64,000 nt of DNA from Diplonema papillatum (GCA_030068145.1 JAPJBO010000337.1:157410-221409), one strand, 5' to 3'. Shown: positions 43,591-55,900, counted from the stretch's first letter. The notes: generated from the letters alone by a model not told the origin. Made by a program: numbers and translations.

Positions 43591-43720
43591 TTGTTTCCAC
43601 TTTCTTGTTCTTTTGCTGCCAACAAAGAACCGGCCGTGGCGAACTCGTTGATTCACGTGTAGAAAACAGGATGAGAAATGTCGAGAGGCACGCGTTTTGA
43701 TAGATGGACAAAGGGCATAC

Positions 43721-46700
43721 AATCTTCTTCACCTGCTCCAGCGTCTGCATCCCACGTTCAGCACTAACGCCGTCTTTCTCCTTCAGCTGTGTATGGTAGT
43801 ACGATAGGAGATGCGCATGGTTGCAAGTCACTGTGCAGTGGCCAGTCAAAACAGTGTTAGTCGAGTCGACTTGGTTTCCAGTCACGAGGCTGGCGAACGA
43901 TGCTTCGTAACTGTCTCAGGATACGCCCACACGCTTGCTGTGCGTGTGAAAACGCAGCAGGGCTGGAGATACCCATCTAGAGGAATTAAACGGCTCTGTG
44001 CCTCTTACATTGGGCGGTTCATGCAAACCCTCTTCGAGCACAGGTGGAACTTGACAGTACATGAAAGGCACATACGTTCTCCGGCAGGTACGGGTGAGAC
44101 AGCTTGATCGCGTCCAAGATGACAATTGTGGTGCCGTCCCACGTGCACCGAAGCCTGTTTTAGTATTGCGTCATTTCTTCTACCGTCAACCTTTTGAGAG
44201 GACAGAGACAGCCTAGCCACTCTCGGACCCCATGCGCTCGGTTCTCAAAGGAGGCCGACTAACACGAATCGGTGACGAAGGCAGCCAGGGCCTGACTGGG
44301 ACGGGTAACGAAGGGGTCTGCTGGTATTATCCGGCTGACTTGTAGAAGTACGTTCCTGTGCAAGCATCCGAGGTGCGACACGATCAGGACCCGAGCGAGG
44401 AGGGTTGTGCAGTGCTACACATGACTCTCTGCCGAAGGCAGCGCTCATGCTCGGACGGGATCGTTGGCAGTTGGATCTGGTTCTGGTGCTGGAGAAATAG
44501 GACGCGAAATAAGATTTCGGTGACGGCCAGGGGAGTTCGTGCTGCCTCTGTTCCTTGTCAGTTTGCTCGTTCGTTACTCACGGCTGTACATACTCGTGCT
44601 TTGAGGTTCGAAAGTAGATGAATCACGTCCTTGAATGCTGGGCAGCGTGTCGCAATGTTACTACTTTCGTGGGTGCTCGTCGTAGGAAGGGTTGAGAAGC
44701 TTGTGGGTGGCTGTTCGTATATATGCACAACCATAAACTACGCGTAGCACGACGCCATACGGCTTTGAATGGACTTCCGTCACACTAAACAAACAAAACG
44801 TAAGCAGGTCCGCAAGTACAGCGTAGTAGAAGGCTAGTTTGCACATTTCTATGTGCAATGCCTAGACGCACCGAAGGTGTTCAGCCAAGCTTGGAAGAGG
44901 TGCATACGTCCGCTCAATAGCATCGAAGACGTCTTGGGCCTCGATCGACACGTCCTGCCCCAGTGCGTGCATTCTCTTCTCTCTGGCAGTGTTCGCACGG
45001 TCCCGCACCTTCTCCTTGCTGATCTTAGGCAGCTCGCCTTTGAAGAAGTCTTCCGTCGGCTCACCTGTCTGCGTCACCTGTTTGATATTGGGATCAACTT
45101 CTTGAGCAGAACGAGCGGGATTGCCCCGTTTTGCCTAAGTACAAGTTTTGCCCTGAGACTTCGGGGGTGGTCAACACGGACTTTTTGGTCGAATTGGACA
45201 CCTGAGCGGTGTTCGTTCGTCGTGCCTGGAAAAGGATCACAGACACGTGCGGAACTAGAGCCGTTTCGTGTATTAAGGTGCTTCACCTGTAACAAGATGC
45301 TGGATTCTACGGTTCGCCATGAGAATGGAACAGCAATTATAAGGGGGGGAGAGAGAGAGAGAGAGAGACGAGCTGGAGTGGAGGGACCATCTCTCCGAGG
45401 AGTTTCCGGTCGCCTCACTACAGCCACGTACTTCTAAGGCGGGCGTAGGTCGTTCCGTCGGAGGCGCGGTGCGGGCCGCGGCCCCGTCACCGAAGGTGAC
45501 GGCATCGGTGTTGACACAACCGTTATAATACAGCCGGAGGTGTGCTCTTCTTGCAGAACAGTACTCTTGGTGCAGCCAAATGCTTACCATCAATAATAAG
45601 CAATCGGGTTCGTAGGAATGCAATGGCAAAAGATGGCCCAGATGCCAAAAAGACAGTCTTCATACCCGGTCAATGTACGACGCATTGAACAAGCGGAACG
45701 ATTGCCGGTTCTTCGATTGACCGCCAGCCTCGACTGTTGGTGTCGTTGGTTTGTTGCGTGTGCACACATAAGGCGGACCATCATCAACGGGAAGCCTGAG
45801 AAGCCATGGGAAAGGCTTGGTTTGATGTTTAAGGAGGACACTGCCTCTCATGCACGTTTTAAGCTAGCCTCAAGTCGTGTTGGAAAATGTGAAACACGCT
45901 GTTACACAGGTGGGAAAAGGAAAAACAGAGAGTGTAAGACTCCGCAGGTAGGGTATGAAGCCTCGAGAGACGAGTCCGTCCTCCCCATTGTTCCACCGCG
46001 GTGTTTTGTGCGTTTCGCATTCTTTCTTCGTCAAATAAAAATCTCGGATCTCGAAGTGAGCTGTTGCACTCTAACAAAAGGGGGGTCGGATTTGGGTTGT
46101 GGCTCGTAACCAACCGCTGCTTTCGCTAAGTGAAAGAGGTTACACCTTCTCGAGGGAGACGATGGAACCGTTCGAAACGAACCTACGGCACGTGTTTCTC
46201 GTAAGAAGTGAAACTTGCCGGCAGGCGTGACAGTTTTCCCCAGAATCTGACCTCGGTTGAGCCACATCCATTTTCGGTGAGTTGCTACACGCGCGTTCTT
46301 GGATGACAACCCCCTGGGTCACCGCCCTGCCGTCGACATGAACCATCTAAATTCATACTCTATGCTGCCGAGCCTACTCCTGGCTCCTGACGGGCTGCCG
46401 AGCCTATCCTACCATCCGCGCTCTGGTAGTAGTAGTAGTAGTATGTGTCGTCTGCCGAAGCAGCCGGAGACAGCAGGCGCAGGGGGCAGGTCTTGCTTTA
46501 CTTTTTCTTCTTCATCCCGCCCCCAGCAATCCCGACTGTCCAATCACCGCGAAAGGTTTGTGCCCAATAGTGATGAGGTGGTTGACCAGGCCCCCACGAA
46601 GCCTTATACACAACGGCTACAACACGAGGATACAGCCCTGCTCAGGTGTACACTCAGCCATCACAAGCCATTGGCTGCTTAGCACCCCGACCGGTCGATT

Positions 46701-48031
46701 TGCCACTTTTGTGGCCCTCTATTCGCCGGGCGGTGGTAGCACTTCGTTCCGCGTCGCGTCAAGTACATGATGTTAGCGGTTGGGGGATCGGCGACCGCAG
46801 CTCAATTAAGGCGCGGTCAACAGTGTCGCTTCGTGAAGGCCCCCCATGACACCCCAAGGACAAAAAAGAAAAGAAAAGACATACACAGGGCGAGGCAGTT
46901 TTGCTGCTGGTCGTACCCGTAAATAATTCCCTCGAACGTCTCGTTCGACGTGGTCTTGATGCTCACTGTCGGTGGGGGGGACGTTGTTTTTGGTGCTGGT
47001 TTTGAGGAATGAGGGACAGCCTGCCTGAGCAGGCAGAAAAAAGAATTGTGGTGGCCGCTAGGCAGTGTGTACCACCTCCGTTCTTTTACGCCCGTTCTCT
47101 TCTCTTCTCACTACTGCACGTGCCCTTTCACTCTTTTGCTAGCCAAAAAGACTCCGGCGACCCTACACCACGGACACATTCGCAATGAATGTGGCCCTGG
47201 GCGCCTGTCGGGGTGGGGGAAAAGTCTTCATCAACATGGGGTGGCGTTTGTAATTTGATCCAAACTTCTGCCCGTCAGTCGGGTGTTCCCACGGCCCAGT
47301 GCGGGCAGGTTGCTGCTGGTCGTACCCGTAAAGAACTCCCTCGAACGTCTCGTTCGACGTGGTCTTGATGCTCACTGTCGGTGGGGGGGACGTTGTTATT
47401 GGTACTGGTTTTGAGGAATGAGGGACAGCCTGCCTGAGCAGGCAGAAAACCCAAGAATTGTGGTGGCCGCTAGGTAGGTAGTGTGTACCACCTCCGTTCT
47501 TTTACACCGTCCTCTTCTCTTCTCACTACTGCACATAGTGAAAGGGTCTTTTGCTAGCCAAAAAGACTCCGGCGACCCTACAGGCGCCTGTAGGGGTGGA
47601 GGAAAAGGCTTCTTCAGCTGGTTCATTCCCACATTGAGGTAATGCATCGTATTGCCTCCTTTATCGCTCACAATGAAAGCCCCTAATGACAAGGGCAATG
47701 GTCATCTTCTGCTAGCTTAGTAGCACCCTTGTCCACACCATGGGCGCCTGTCGGGGTGGGGGAAAAGGCTTCATCAACATGGGGTGGCGTTTGTAATTTG
47801 ATCCAAACTTCTGCCTGTCAGTCGGGGTGTTCCCACGGCCCAGTGCGGACAGTCCGACGAGGACTCCGAGGATCTAACGCGCGCGTCTGGACCCTTGGCT
47901 GACGCTCATGAAGAGCCCGGGCCTGACGAGGGACTGGCAAACTGACCTCCCGCTGGATCGGAGGTGGGGCCCGCGGAGGGAGAACCTGAGGTTGTTCTCG
48001 CCGTTCTCTCACCTAGTGTGCGTGCATTCAT
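43721..48031 (-). CDS. LSM12: LSM12-like protein (Lsm plus anticodon-binding-like domain), multi-exon
   Basis: Seven exons with continuous phases: 48031-48013 (MNARTL), 46965-46885, 45544-45432, 45077-44908, 44154-44076, 43786-43721, plus an unfound 3' exon. The Lsm-type part reads SIKTTSNETFEGIIYGYDQQ then QNCLAL, matching LSM12's VSCRT...LQGEVVAFD...LAL pattern. The 45077 exon (PKISKEKVRDRANTAREKRM, then DVSIEAQDVFDAIERT) matches the helix starting the LSM12 C-terminal domain. The 44154 exon (CTWDGTTIVILDAIKLSHPY) is its most diagnostic strand-strand-PPY-like segment. The 43786 exon (ERGMQTLEQVKKI) matches the conserved HVRKIV helix. LSM12 acts with ataxin-2-type proteins in RNA control. 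Introns are GTATGT-, GTACGT- or GTGAGA-type. The 45544 acceptor is the weakest joint. A decayed duplicate of exon 2 lies in intron 1. Confidence 0.75.
46533..46672. repeat. dispersed repeat R7, copy 2 (in an LSM12 intron)
   Basis: Ordered matches to 32845-32990: GACTGTCCAATCACCGCGAA, TTTGTGCCCAATAG, GGCTACAACACGAGGATACA and ACTCAGCCATCACAAGCC. Lies in the intron between exons 2 and 3 of the LSM12-like gene. Confidence 0.7.
46905..47582. repeat. tandem duplication of about 260 bp, offset about 413 bp
   Basis: 46905-47165 and 47318-47582 match almost base for base from TTGCTGCTGGTCGTACCCGT through CCAAAAAGACTCCGGCGACC. The unit includes the Lsm exon, its acceptor and upstream intron. A further shared block, GGGCGCCTGTCGGGGTGGGG plus CTTCATCAACATGGGGTGGC, occurs at 47199 and 47741. 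The locus has therefore undergone at least two duplication steps. Confidence 0.85.
47319..47374 (-). pseudogene. decayed second copy of the Lsm exon
   Basis: Has the same acceptor (CACCGACAG|TGAGC) and the same codons through YGYDQQQ, differing by VLY for IIY. After CAGCAGCAA it switches to unrelated sequence (PARTGPWEHP) and lacks the NCLAL end and the GTATGT donor. It could be used only as an aberrant exon, so the copy at 46965-46885 is taken as functional. Confidence 0.75.
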
Positions 48032-48066
48032 GTTGAGGCTCAGGACGGTAGCGGCATCTAGGCAGA

Positions 48067-48258
48067 GTGAAACGGCATGACCCTCATGACCGTCCGGCGA
48101 TCAGGTACGGGGGGTTGGTTCGGGAGAAGAACATCCCGAAAGTAGCGCAACTATTTTGCGTTGCTCACACCAGTGTGACAAACTGGTTCTGGGAGGCTCC
48201 CCGTTCACCGCTCCATCCGGGTGCGGATGCACCCAGCGGCACACGGCGCCTGTCGTAG
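48067..48258 (+). pseudogene. helix-turn-helix fragment, possibly from a transposase
   Basis: A 63-codon plus-strand frame contains NIPKVAQLFCVAHTSVTNWF, which has the spacing of a transposase-type helix-turn-helix (KVAxxFxVxxxTVxxW). It starts at a GTG, without an ATG, and stops after 63 codons. No DDE domain follows. If real, it is a relic of a mobile element and the only coding-like signal on the plus strand that I find suggestive. A chance match is possible. Confidence 0.25.
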
Positions 48259-48699
48259 GCGTTGGGTGTGACAAGGTGTTGATCTGACACCCAGCACTTG
48301 CTCGTAAAAGAGAGAGCTGGTGTAAGCAGGGAGTTCTTTTGAGTACATGAAGAGCACGGATTGTAGTGTAAGCATGGTTCAATGATCCGAGGAACGCCGT
48401 CCTTGCGGTCTGGCTTTCTTTTGGATATGGTGGCCAGTGTGCACACTATCTGCCGGTTTGCCGGCTGATTAAACTTCGAGTCATTTGTTACCGACAGACT
48501 CGCACGAAAATCAGCCGTTTTTCAACAGTGTAAGCTTTGCAATGCCGCCCGTGGAGCGGAATCAGCTTGAAGCACCGGCAACATGTTGTCGCAAAACCCT
48601 TCTGATCGGCAGACCTTCCAAAAATCAGCCGGCTGGTCAGTTTTTCAAAAAGAAATTTTTTTTCCGGCTGAAATCAGCCCCTTTTTTTTCTTAGCGCGA

Positions 48700-48965
48700 A
48701 CACTGATGTTGGCTGCCCACACACCTTTCTTGCCGATGAGGTTCTCAGAGAGGCCTTCGACTACCATTGTGGCCGGTTCGACGGCGGTCGCCTGGTATCG
48801 CCGCAGAGGGTCGGTGAGGCGCTGGCCTGTTCCGGAAGCCGGTTTCGCCGCGCTCGCTGCTTGCGTGCTCGAGGATTCCACGCAAGAGGGTGTCCACGTG
48901 CCCGTAGATGCGCCGACCCCCGCACCCCCCTCTTCACCACAACGAGAACCGCTGTGTTCCGCCCG
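48700..48965 (-). CDS. candidate exon, unknown protein
   Basis: GC-rich minus-strand frame with Ala/Ser/Thr-rich sequence followed by AVEPATMVVEGLSENLIGKK and GVWAANISV. The second part is protein-like. A weak donor (AGT|GTTCGC) follows, and several AG acceptors lie upstream near 48950-49000. It may be a 3' exon of the partial gene at 50050-51200, but I could not fix phases. No family recognised. Confidence 0.35.
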
Positions 48966-49721
48966 AGGCCCGCAGATAATTGATTGTCCCCCTGTTGTTC
49001 TTCCTGTTTTTTTTTTTTTGGTGTTTCGGTGATATTCGCTCATGGCTGATGTAGAAAGTTTGAAGGGAGCTGATGCAGATTGACTGTATGATGATCTGAT
49101 GCGAGGGACATGACGGGTCCTGCGCCCTTAGGCAAAAGAAGACCGACGCGACCCACAGATGCAGGGATGGAGAGTCTGAGACAGCGTTACTCGGCCTTCC
49201 TGGAGGGACTCGGGCACTCAAAGGTTGACTACGCGCAAGCTCCCTTGTGAAAGCTTCACTCGCTTGTGCCTTCCTTGTGATGCAGCCTTTCTAGCTGCCC
49301 CTGTTCAGAATCCTGAATCGAAAGCTTTGAAACGAATGGCTGGACGAACGACAAGTCCCGCACTGAGAGAACGCCGCGGTGGAAACCGCGGAGCAACCGC
49401 TTAATGTGCCAGTCCTGCCGAAGAGGAAGCGGGGGCTAGTTGGGTCTGAGTGTTCCTCGTCAGGCACCGAGGAAGACGTCGGCAAATTCTCCTGCGCGCA
49501 AAAGAGCATCAGAGGAGCTGGCAAGAGCCTGTTTTGCGCCGTTCTACTTCTGTCACTCCCGTTTTCTGTAAGCTTGGTCAACATGTGCGACTAATATTAC
49601 TCAACTCACGCTCGATGTTTGCAGTGAGCCAACATAAGAACTTGCACTGTCAAGCGTGGAGAGCCATAAATAACTTCGTGAGGTAGTGCGAACCTGTTGC
49701 AATCTGTCGTCATTAGTTCAT

Positions 49722-50050
49722 GAGCAGAAGCCGACGACGTGGTGCGCGCATGGTTATCGTAAGAACTTCGGTTGTGGGTGAAAGATGGATGACCTGTCCC
49801 CGTGAAAGCGGACATGGCAGAGCTGCCGCAGTCTTGGTTGGCCGGCGACGCCATAGATGTAGTTTATGCGCAGAAACCGACGACGTGGCGCGCGCATGGT
49901 TATCTTAAGAACTTCGGTTGCGGGTGGAAGATGGATGACCTGTCCCACGTGAAAGCGGACATGGCAGAGCTGCCGCAGTCTTGGTTGGGCTGCGACGCCA
50001 TTGAAGTAGACAGGGGTCTACTCCTCGGTTTATGCGCAGAAGCCGACGAC
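49722..50050. repeat. tandem duplication, about 150-bp unit, two copies and a stub
   Basis: Both copies contain CATGGTTATC(G/T)TAAGAACTT, GAAAGCGGACATGGCAGAGC and TGCCGCAGTCTTGGTTGG. A third copy stops after GCAGAAGCCGACGACATGAC near 50050. The rightmost unit overlaps the 3' part of an open coding frame, so the duplication may have changed the end of that exon. Confidence 0.85.
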
Positions 50051-51200
50051 ATGACGGTCAATGGCGATTCGACCGTGTCGTAGGCGGACAGGAAGCTGAA
50101 CCTATGAGGCGCCGGACCGGTTTCCACGGGACACAAAGCCGTGGGGACCTTCGGCTGGGATCTTTGCGGAGTCTGCACAGTGCTGGCCTGCTCGATCAGA
50201 GGAACCGGCGCCAAGGGCGACGGTCTGACGGTGCTTCTAGCCGGATTTCCGGTGTCCGTTGTTGCGCCGCCCGTTTCCGCGAGCATCGTTTCCATTGAGC
50301 TCCCGACCCACACCTCGCCTTCTGCTGCGAGGAGCCCTGCTATCATATCGCTGACAGCGGCGCTTTCTGCTCCGCTCGCACGGAATGCCTCTTCGGCGGC
50401 CAACTCAGCTCTCTCGTACTCGAACCTACAGCGATTGATTGATTAGAAAAAGTTGCAAAAGTTGGCGTTTTTAAAGATCGCTTGGGATGTTGGTGACTTT
50501 CGTCAGGCTCTTACAAGCAGATTGCATTTTGGCTCTCTCGTTCTCAGACCTACAGCAAGCAGGATTACGTCGGACCTCCATCGGTAAGCCTTAGGCAGCC
50601 GTAGCCTTTCTGCACGTGTGCATGCACAGTTCACTTTGTGGCCAAGCGGGAAGCTCGTGTGACCGGCGCATCACCGAAAGCCTAAAAGGAAAAGCCTGCA
50701 CACCGTTCAGCCATCTTCGCCGCAACACCCGCCGCCGTCAGGGGCCGCTGTGAGACACCTTCGCCAAGTTCAAGGAACCCTGCATCGTCGGCCTCGCACC
50801 CGCCACCCGCTGCGCGCAAACCTCGCTTCGCGGCATCCCCTTTCGCTGCCTTCGGCGGGGCTGGCAGCAGCACCATGTGGCATACCCCCGGGGGGAGGTG
50901 CCGCTCCTGCAAGGGTTGGCGGGTTACGTTTTTTATTTTGTACCGGTATGTGTTCAGCTCCTGAAGAACGTAGTTGGTGGGTGCTTCGAAAAAGAATGAT
51001 ACGGCGCGCGTTCGTCTCTGCGCACTAGCTGAACTCTCCTGGTTTGGTACGTTGCATGTAGTACAAGTTTCTTGTTTTCTTCCGTGACCGAAAGGGTGGT
51101 TTCGTTCGTGGTGGCATGCTTACGTGGTTTCTCGGACGACTTGGAACTTCTTTTTCGACGTGGTCTCGCTTGGAACGTACAATAACTTCGCCCGGTCTGG
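50050..51200 (-). CDS. partial multi-exon coiled-coil protein
   Basis: Three joined segments with matching phases: 51200-51124 (CTCCAG|CCAGAC ... CCAC|GTAAGC), 51024-50704 (CAGCTAG|TGCGCA ... GAACG|GTGTGC) and 50425 to about 50050 (GCTGTAG|GTTCGA ...). They read DRAKLLYVPSETTSKKKFQV, then AVSFFFEAPTNYVLQELNTY and KAAKGDAAKRGLRAAGGG, then FEYERAELAAEEAFRASGAE and a Pro/Thr-rich tail. An alternative frame for the first two segments is also open, which lowers confidence there; the third is convincing. The 5' exons (beyond 51200) and the 3' end (tandem duplication) are unresolved. Family unknown. The acceptor and first codons of segment 3 recur as a stub near 50520-50566. Confidence 0.5.
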
Positions 51201-52997
51201 CTGGAGTGGTCCAGGGGTTACCAGGTCTTAGGAATTCTTCCAAGCACGGTGCATATTAACCGCGGAAACCCTCATACTACCCGCCTCACAGCCTCAATGG
51301 TCAACCGGAGACCCTAAAACACCGAACCTCTAAACCACAATAAACGCTAGAAAAACTGCAGTCCAGCCCGACAATTTCGAAAATGCGGTATCCCAAGACG
51401 CCCGTGTTTAATACAGCGGTGTCTCTTTCATTGACGCGCACTCCACGTCAGAACTGCCAACAACTTACAGCGAAAGACCAGGTCCACGCGCGCATTACTT
51501 GAAGCAATGACCGAAGAAGGCTGAGATGAGCATAGCACCGAGCGGGCGTTCGCTTGTCGTTTGGTTTGTCTTTTTTCTTTTTTCTCAGACTGTCTCTCGT
51601 TTTTTTTACAGGGCTAACCTTGATCAGTTTCACCGTCATTCACCAGTCGATGCCGATCGTCTGTTTTTGGTTCGCCAACGCAAGGTCGCAACTTCAAATG
51701 AGTGCTACACACGGTACAGCTCGCATCGTTGTAACAAAACCATTAACATGTACAACAACGCCAGTGACGAAGTGCCATTGATTGGGTGGCTGAAGCAAAT
51801 GCGTAAGGTTGGCTCTTTTGTAACTCCATTGTCGGCAACGTATTTTGCTGTTTCATTTGGATGTGTAAAACTAAAGACCGTTGGAGCATGTGAACCACGG
51901 ATACACATGGACTCCCTCTCTTGGAAAGGTCGGCGGGAGGGGAGTTGCCGGTTGCTCATGTGATATTTGTGTGTTTCGTACTTGACCAACAGGTTCATCC
52001 CCCGCGCCAAGTTCGCCCGTCGGAAGGAGTTGTGTTCAGAACGTTTCTCACTTACGGGGTTCTTGATCCCTCTGCCCTCTAGGGCTTCTGGCGATTCATT
52101 ACATGAGCTCAAGAGCCACGCTGGTTCTGCACTCCCAAAGGCACATCGAGCCTTCTTCCTCCTTTGTCAAAGATCTTGTTGCTTGTAGAATGCCAGTAGA
52201 TGAAGGAGACACCGACTAGAACTACAAAGGAAGAAAACTGGTAAGCAGAGAGAGATAGCGGGTATGGAGGAGATGCTGCAACGCCCGTGAGCGGAAGCTT
52301 CCTATCATCAAAAAGAATGGTTTTACAAGATGAAAAAAATGCCAAAGTGTTCACCCCCCGTCTTGTTCCAACGACACAACTTTGTCAGACTGCACCAACG
52401 CGGTTGATTGGTTCGAGGCTGCGCTCTTTGTCGCAACGGATGAGAGTCGTGTCAAAAAACTGCTTTGCGCGGGCGTGTCACACACTGTCACGGTCCTCTG
52501 CGAGCCAGACTCGCGTCGAAATGTCCAGCGCAACGGTTCCCCCGATGGCGTCCAAGCTCCTTGGACATGTGTGCAAGGCTTTCGAGCCGCACCAGAAGAC
52601 TAGTAGTTTCTGAAGACGAGCCAAGGTCCAGAATCAATCAGGCGCATAACAACAAAAGAGTGCACAAGCCATCTCCACGGGAGACTTCGTGGTATCGTAC
52701 ATAGAGCAATCGACATTCTTCGAGATTTCCTTGCGGAAAGGAACGGTTTGTGGGAGGCCGGTGAGTACTGCGTGAGCAGAGGTTGCATCCAAACGATCGA
52801 AGCGACAAGTGCCGGGTATCGTGAAGCAGCGTTCAGCCTAGTGAAGACGTGCGTACATCGCCAATTCGAAGGCACCAACGCGGTGAAACAGTCCAGATAG
52901 TTCTTCCGTCGGTCGACCCACTTTCTTCAAACACCGGCTGCATTCTCATGCTGTGGAGCGACACCGGAAAAATGGACTGGTTCTCACGCTTTCGCGC
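51201..52997. other. spacer or unresolved 5' region
   Basis: No confident gene. A short minus-strand segment near 51470-51520 (CATCTCAG|CCTTCTTCGG ... TTTCGCT|GTAAGT) reads PSSVIASSNARVDLVFR with a consensus donor and may be an exon of the neighbouring partial gene, but its phase does not match the 51200 exon. The remainder is lower-GC sequence with short frames only. Confidence 0.35.
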
Positions 52998-55900
52998 TCA
53001 CGCCCATCGGCGGATACTGTGGAGATAGAATGTTTTCGAAGGGATGCCTCGACTAACTGGAAGAGGCGTCGAGCAGGTGTGCAAAACGTGCCACTGGTCT
53101 GCGTTGAGGCATGAGACAAGCCACTGAGAAGGATCGCGGCTGGCGGGATCGTTGGAGGGCGATATCAGCCGGTAACCGCGGACCGCCAACGAGTCGACGT
53201 CGACGACGGTTTCGGGGCCAGTCATCTCCTGCCGAGCCACGCAGGCGTTGGCCGGGCCGATGACCTCGAAAAAGGCCCGCCCCAGCGTCGCCAGCGACCC
53301 GCCGCCGCGCAGCTTCGCGACGGACAGCTTCAAAGACGCCATCTCCCCTCCGAGGGCCGCCGCCTTCCCCGGGTTCAGCGCAGTCTTGGATCGGGCCAGC
53401 AGGGCGGGGTTCGAGCCCGGCTGGGCGGCGCGCACGTGCTTGTGCAGCAGGACCATGAACTGGTCCCACGTGACCCCTCCCGCGCTGGCGCCGACGTCCA
53501 TTTCAGCCGAATCGAGGTCGAAGAACTCCATCCTGCCCAGCGGGCCGTCCGCGCGCATCGAGGCGGCGAGGGCGAGCGGGTCCTTCGCCTGCAGGTTCGG
53601 GCCTTTGGTCACGAACGGGCTGTTGTCGAAGATACGCTTCGCGACGAGCGGCGGCACGCTGGTCGGCACCGCGCCCCGCGGCGAAACGGACAGCCCCCGG
53701 CCCGCCGGCGCGGGCGGGATGCCCCCCGGGCTGGTCAGGCTGCGCCTCACCGGCGCTTCCACAGCGGCCGCGAGCGCCGGGCTTCGTTCGTCCCGCGGCT
53801 GGTCCTCGCAGCCGTCGAGGGTACTTGCCATTTCGCTCTCCGCGGCTGTGGGTTCCGGCCGAGCGTCGGCGGCGTCTTCTTCGGCCAGTTTCCCGCTCCT
53901 CCGCAAGCGTCGTCCGTGCATGCCGGATGTCCGCGCGGTGAAGGCGAACGTCCCGTTCGCCGACTTGTCGGTGGCGGTGAACTCAGGGCTCGCCGCGTGT
54001 TCGCTCGCGTCTCGAGCGGAGAAGTCGTCCTCGTCGGACCCGTCGGCCGACGGGTCGCTGGTGTCGGTGCTGTTCAACCGCCGGACGGTGGCGTACGCCT
54101 GCAGTTCGAGGAGCTCGTCGCTGTCTGTCTCCGCATCCTCCCTTCGCGACACCCCGTCGTGGGCCTTCTCTCCCGGGCCCCCATCCGCCTGTGCGAAGGA
54201 CCCCGTGAGATCTTCCGTCGCAGGATCCGGCAGCACCTTCCCCGCCGGGCTCGGTGGCTGTGCGGGCACAACCGCCGTGCTGCCGCGGGGGTCTTCGGGT
54301 CTGGCTGTTGCTCGACCCACGCCTTCGCCGGCACCGCCTTCGTCGCCAAGCAAGCCTGTCAGAACGCGGCTCAGCCGCGAGGGTGCGCTCGACAAGCGCC
54401 GCCCCCGGTCTTCTCTAGACCCGCTGGGTGCCTTCGGCGCGGGGCTCACGGACCGACTTTTCGCCCTCGCCGCCGAACCGCCGGCCGACCTCGCCCGACG
54501 CGCCGACGGATCTGGGAGTGGGTGGTCCGGGTGGCCGAAGCGGAAGGGCGGCGGGCGCTTGGGCGGTGACGCCGGCCGGGGTTGGGGCGACGTCGCGTCG
54601 TCTGCCGCCGCATTGGCGGCGCGCCTGCGGGCGGGGTCCAGGGGGTACGGCGTGATGGTCGGGGTGAACGGGTGGACGCAGGCGAAGGTGCGCTCCGACG
54701 CGAGCCGCAGGTCTCGCTTCTTCCTCTCGATGGCGCGGGCGTCGCCGTGCAGTGCAGCCGCGTGCTGCCTGGCGTGGGCAGACGTCGTCCTCCGAGCACC
54801 CCGCAGCTGCCGCACGGCAACCTGCGCTTCGGCCCGCTCCTTCTCCAGCGCGGCGATCGCACAAGCCAAGTCCCGCTCCCTCCTCGAAGCCACCCCCGAC
54901 GCGTACAGCTGCAAGCACGCCTCCCCTGCACCCCCCTTCTCCACCCTCCCCCCCGCCACCCGGTATACCCCCGGATCAGGGCACTGCCCCTTCGGCTCGT
55001 GCTGCCCGCCTTGTCCCCACCCCCGCCGCTCGGTCGCCGGCCCGGCGATCGGCTCAGTTTGGGTGCGCGACACCTGCAAGCCCGCCGCGGCCCCGACGTG
55101 CCCTTTGGCCCTCTCGCGGGCCGCGGGCGGGGTGGATGATCTGCCATTGGTTGGGGGGCTGGCGCCCCGGGTGACGCCGGGGGGTGCGTCCCAACCCCCG
55201 CGGGTGGCGTTCGCTATCCGCGAGAGCGCGGCGCCGGCCTCGGCGGCTTTCTGGCGGACGTGCCTGGGTTCCGGGCTGCCTTCTCGGTGCACCTTGAGCA
55301 CGTCCCACGTCGCGCGGGACGCGTTCTGATCATTGATTCGCCTCAACTGCGTGCTCGCTTGTTCGAGCTGTCTCCCGCGTTGCACTGCAGTTTCCGGGCT
55401 GTCCTGTCGGCGGACCCCTTGCGAAGCAGCCTGACGGGTTTGCCCTGTCCAGACACGCTTCCTCTGCCCCTCAGCACCGCGAGCGCCCCCGGCGCGTTGG
55501 CCAACGGGGACGCTGGTTTGCCGTCTCGGCGCCGGCTTGGCCGGGGGCCGGTCGTAGGTCCTCGGCTCTTGCGCGTCTTGCTTCTTCCTCCGTGAGGTGC
55601 TCCGGCTCGCGGTGTGCAGCTGGGGGGCGCCCCATGCGACCCGGTGCGTCGGCTTCGCGGGTGGAACGGCAGATGCCACGTGCTCCGAATTCCCAGGGAT
55701 CGCGGAGAGCACGACGGCGCCGCCCGTTTCCGGTGGCGGCGGGGGAGGTGGTGCTGGTGGTGCTGGCTGTGGTGGGTTGCCATCGTGCGGGGCGAGGGGG
55801 GCTGGTTCTTTAGGCGGGCTTCCGCCTGGCCTCGGGTGTTCTTCCGCGGGTGCTGCGGCGGGTACCTCGGACGCCCACGCAATGCGGGACTCCTTGGACA

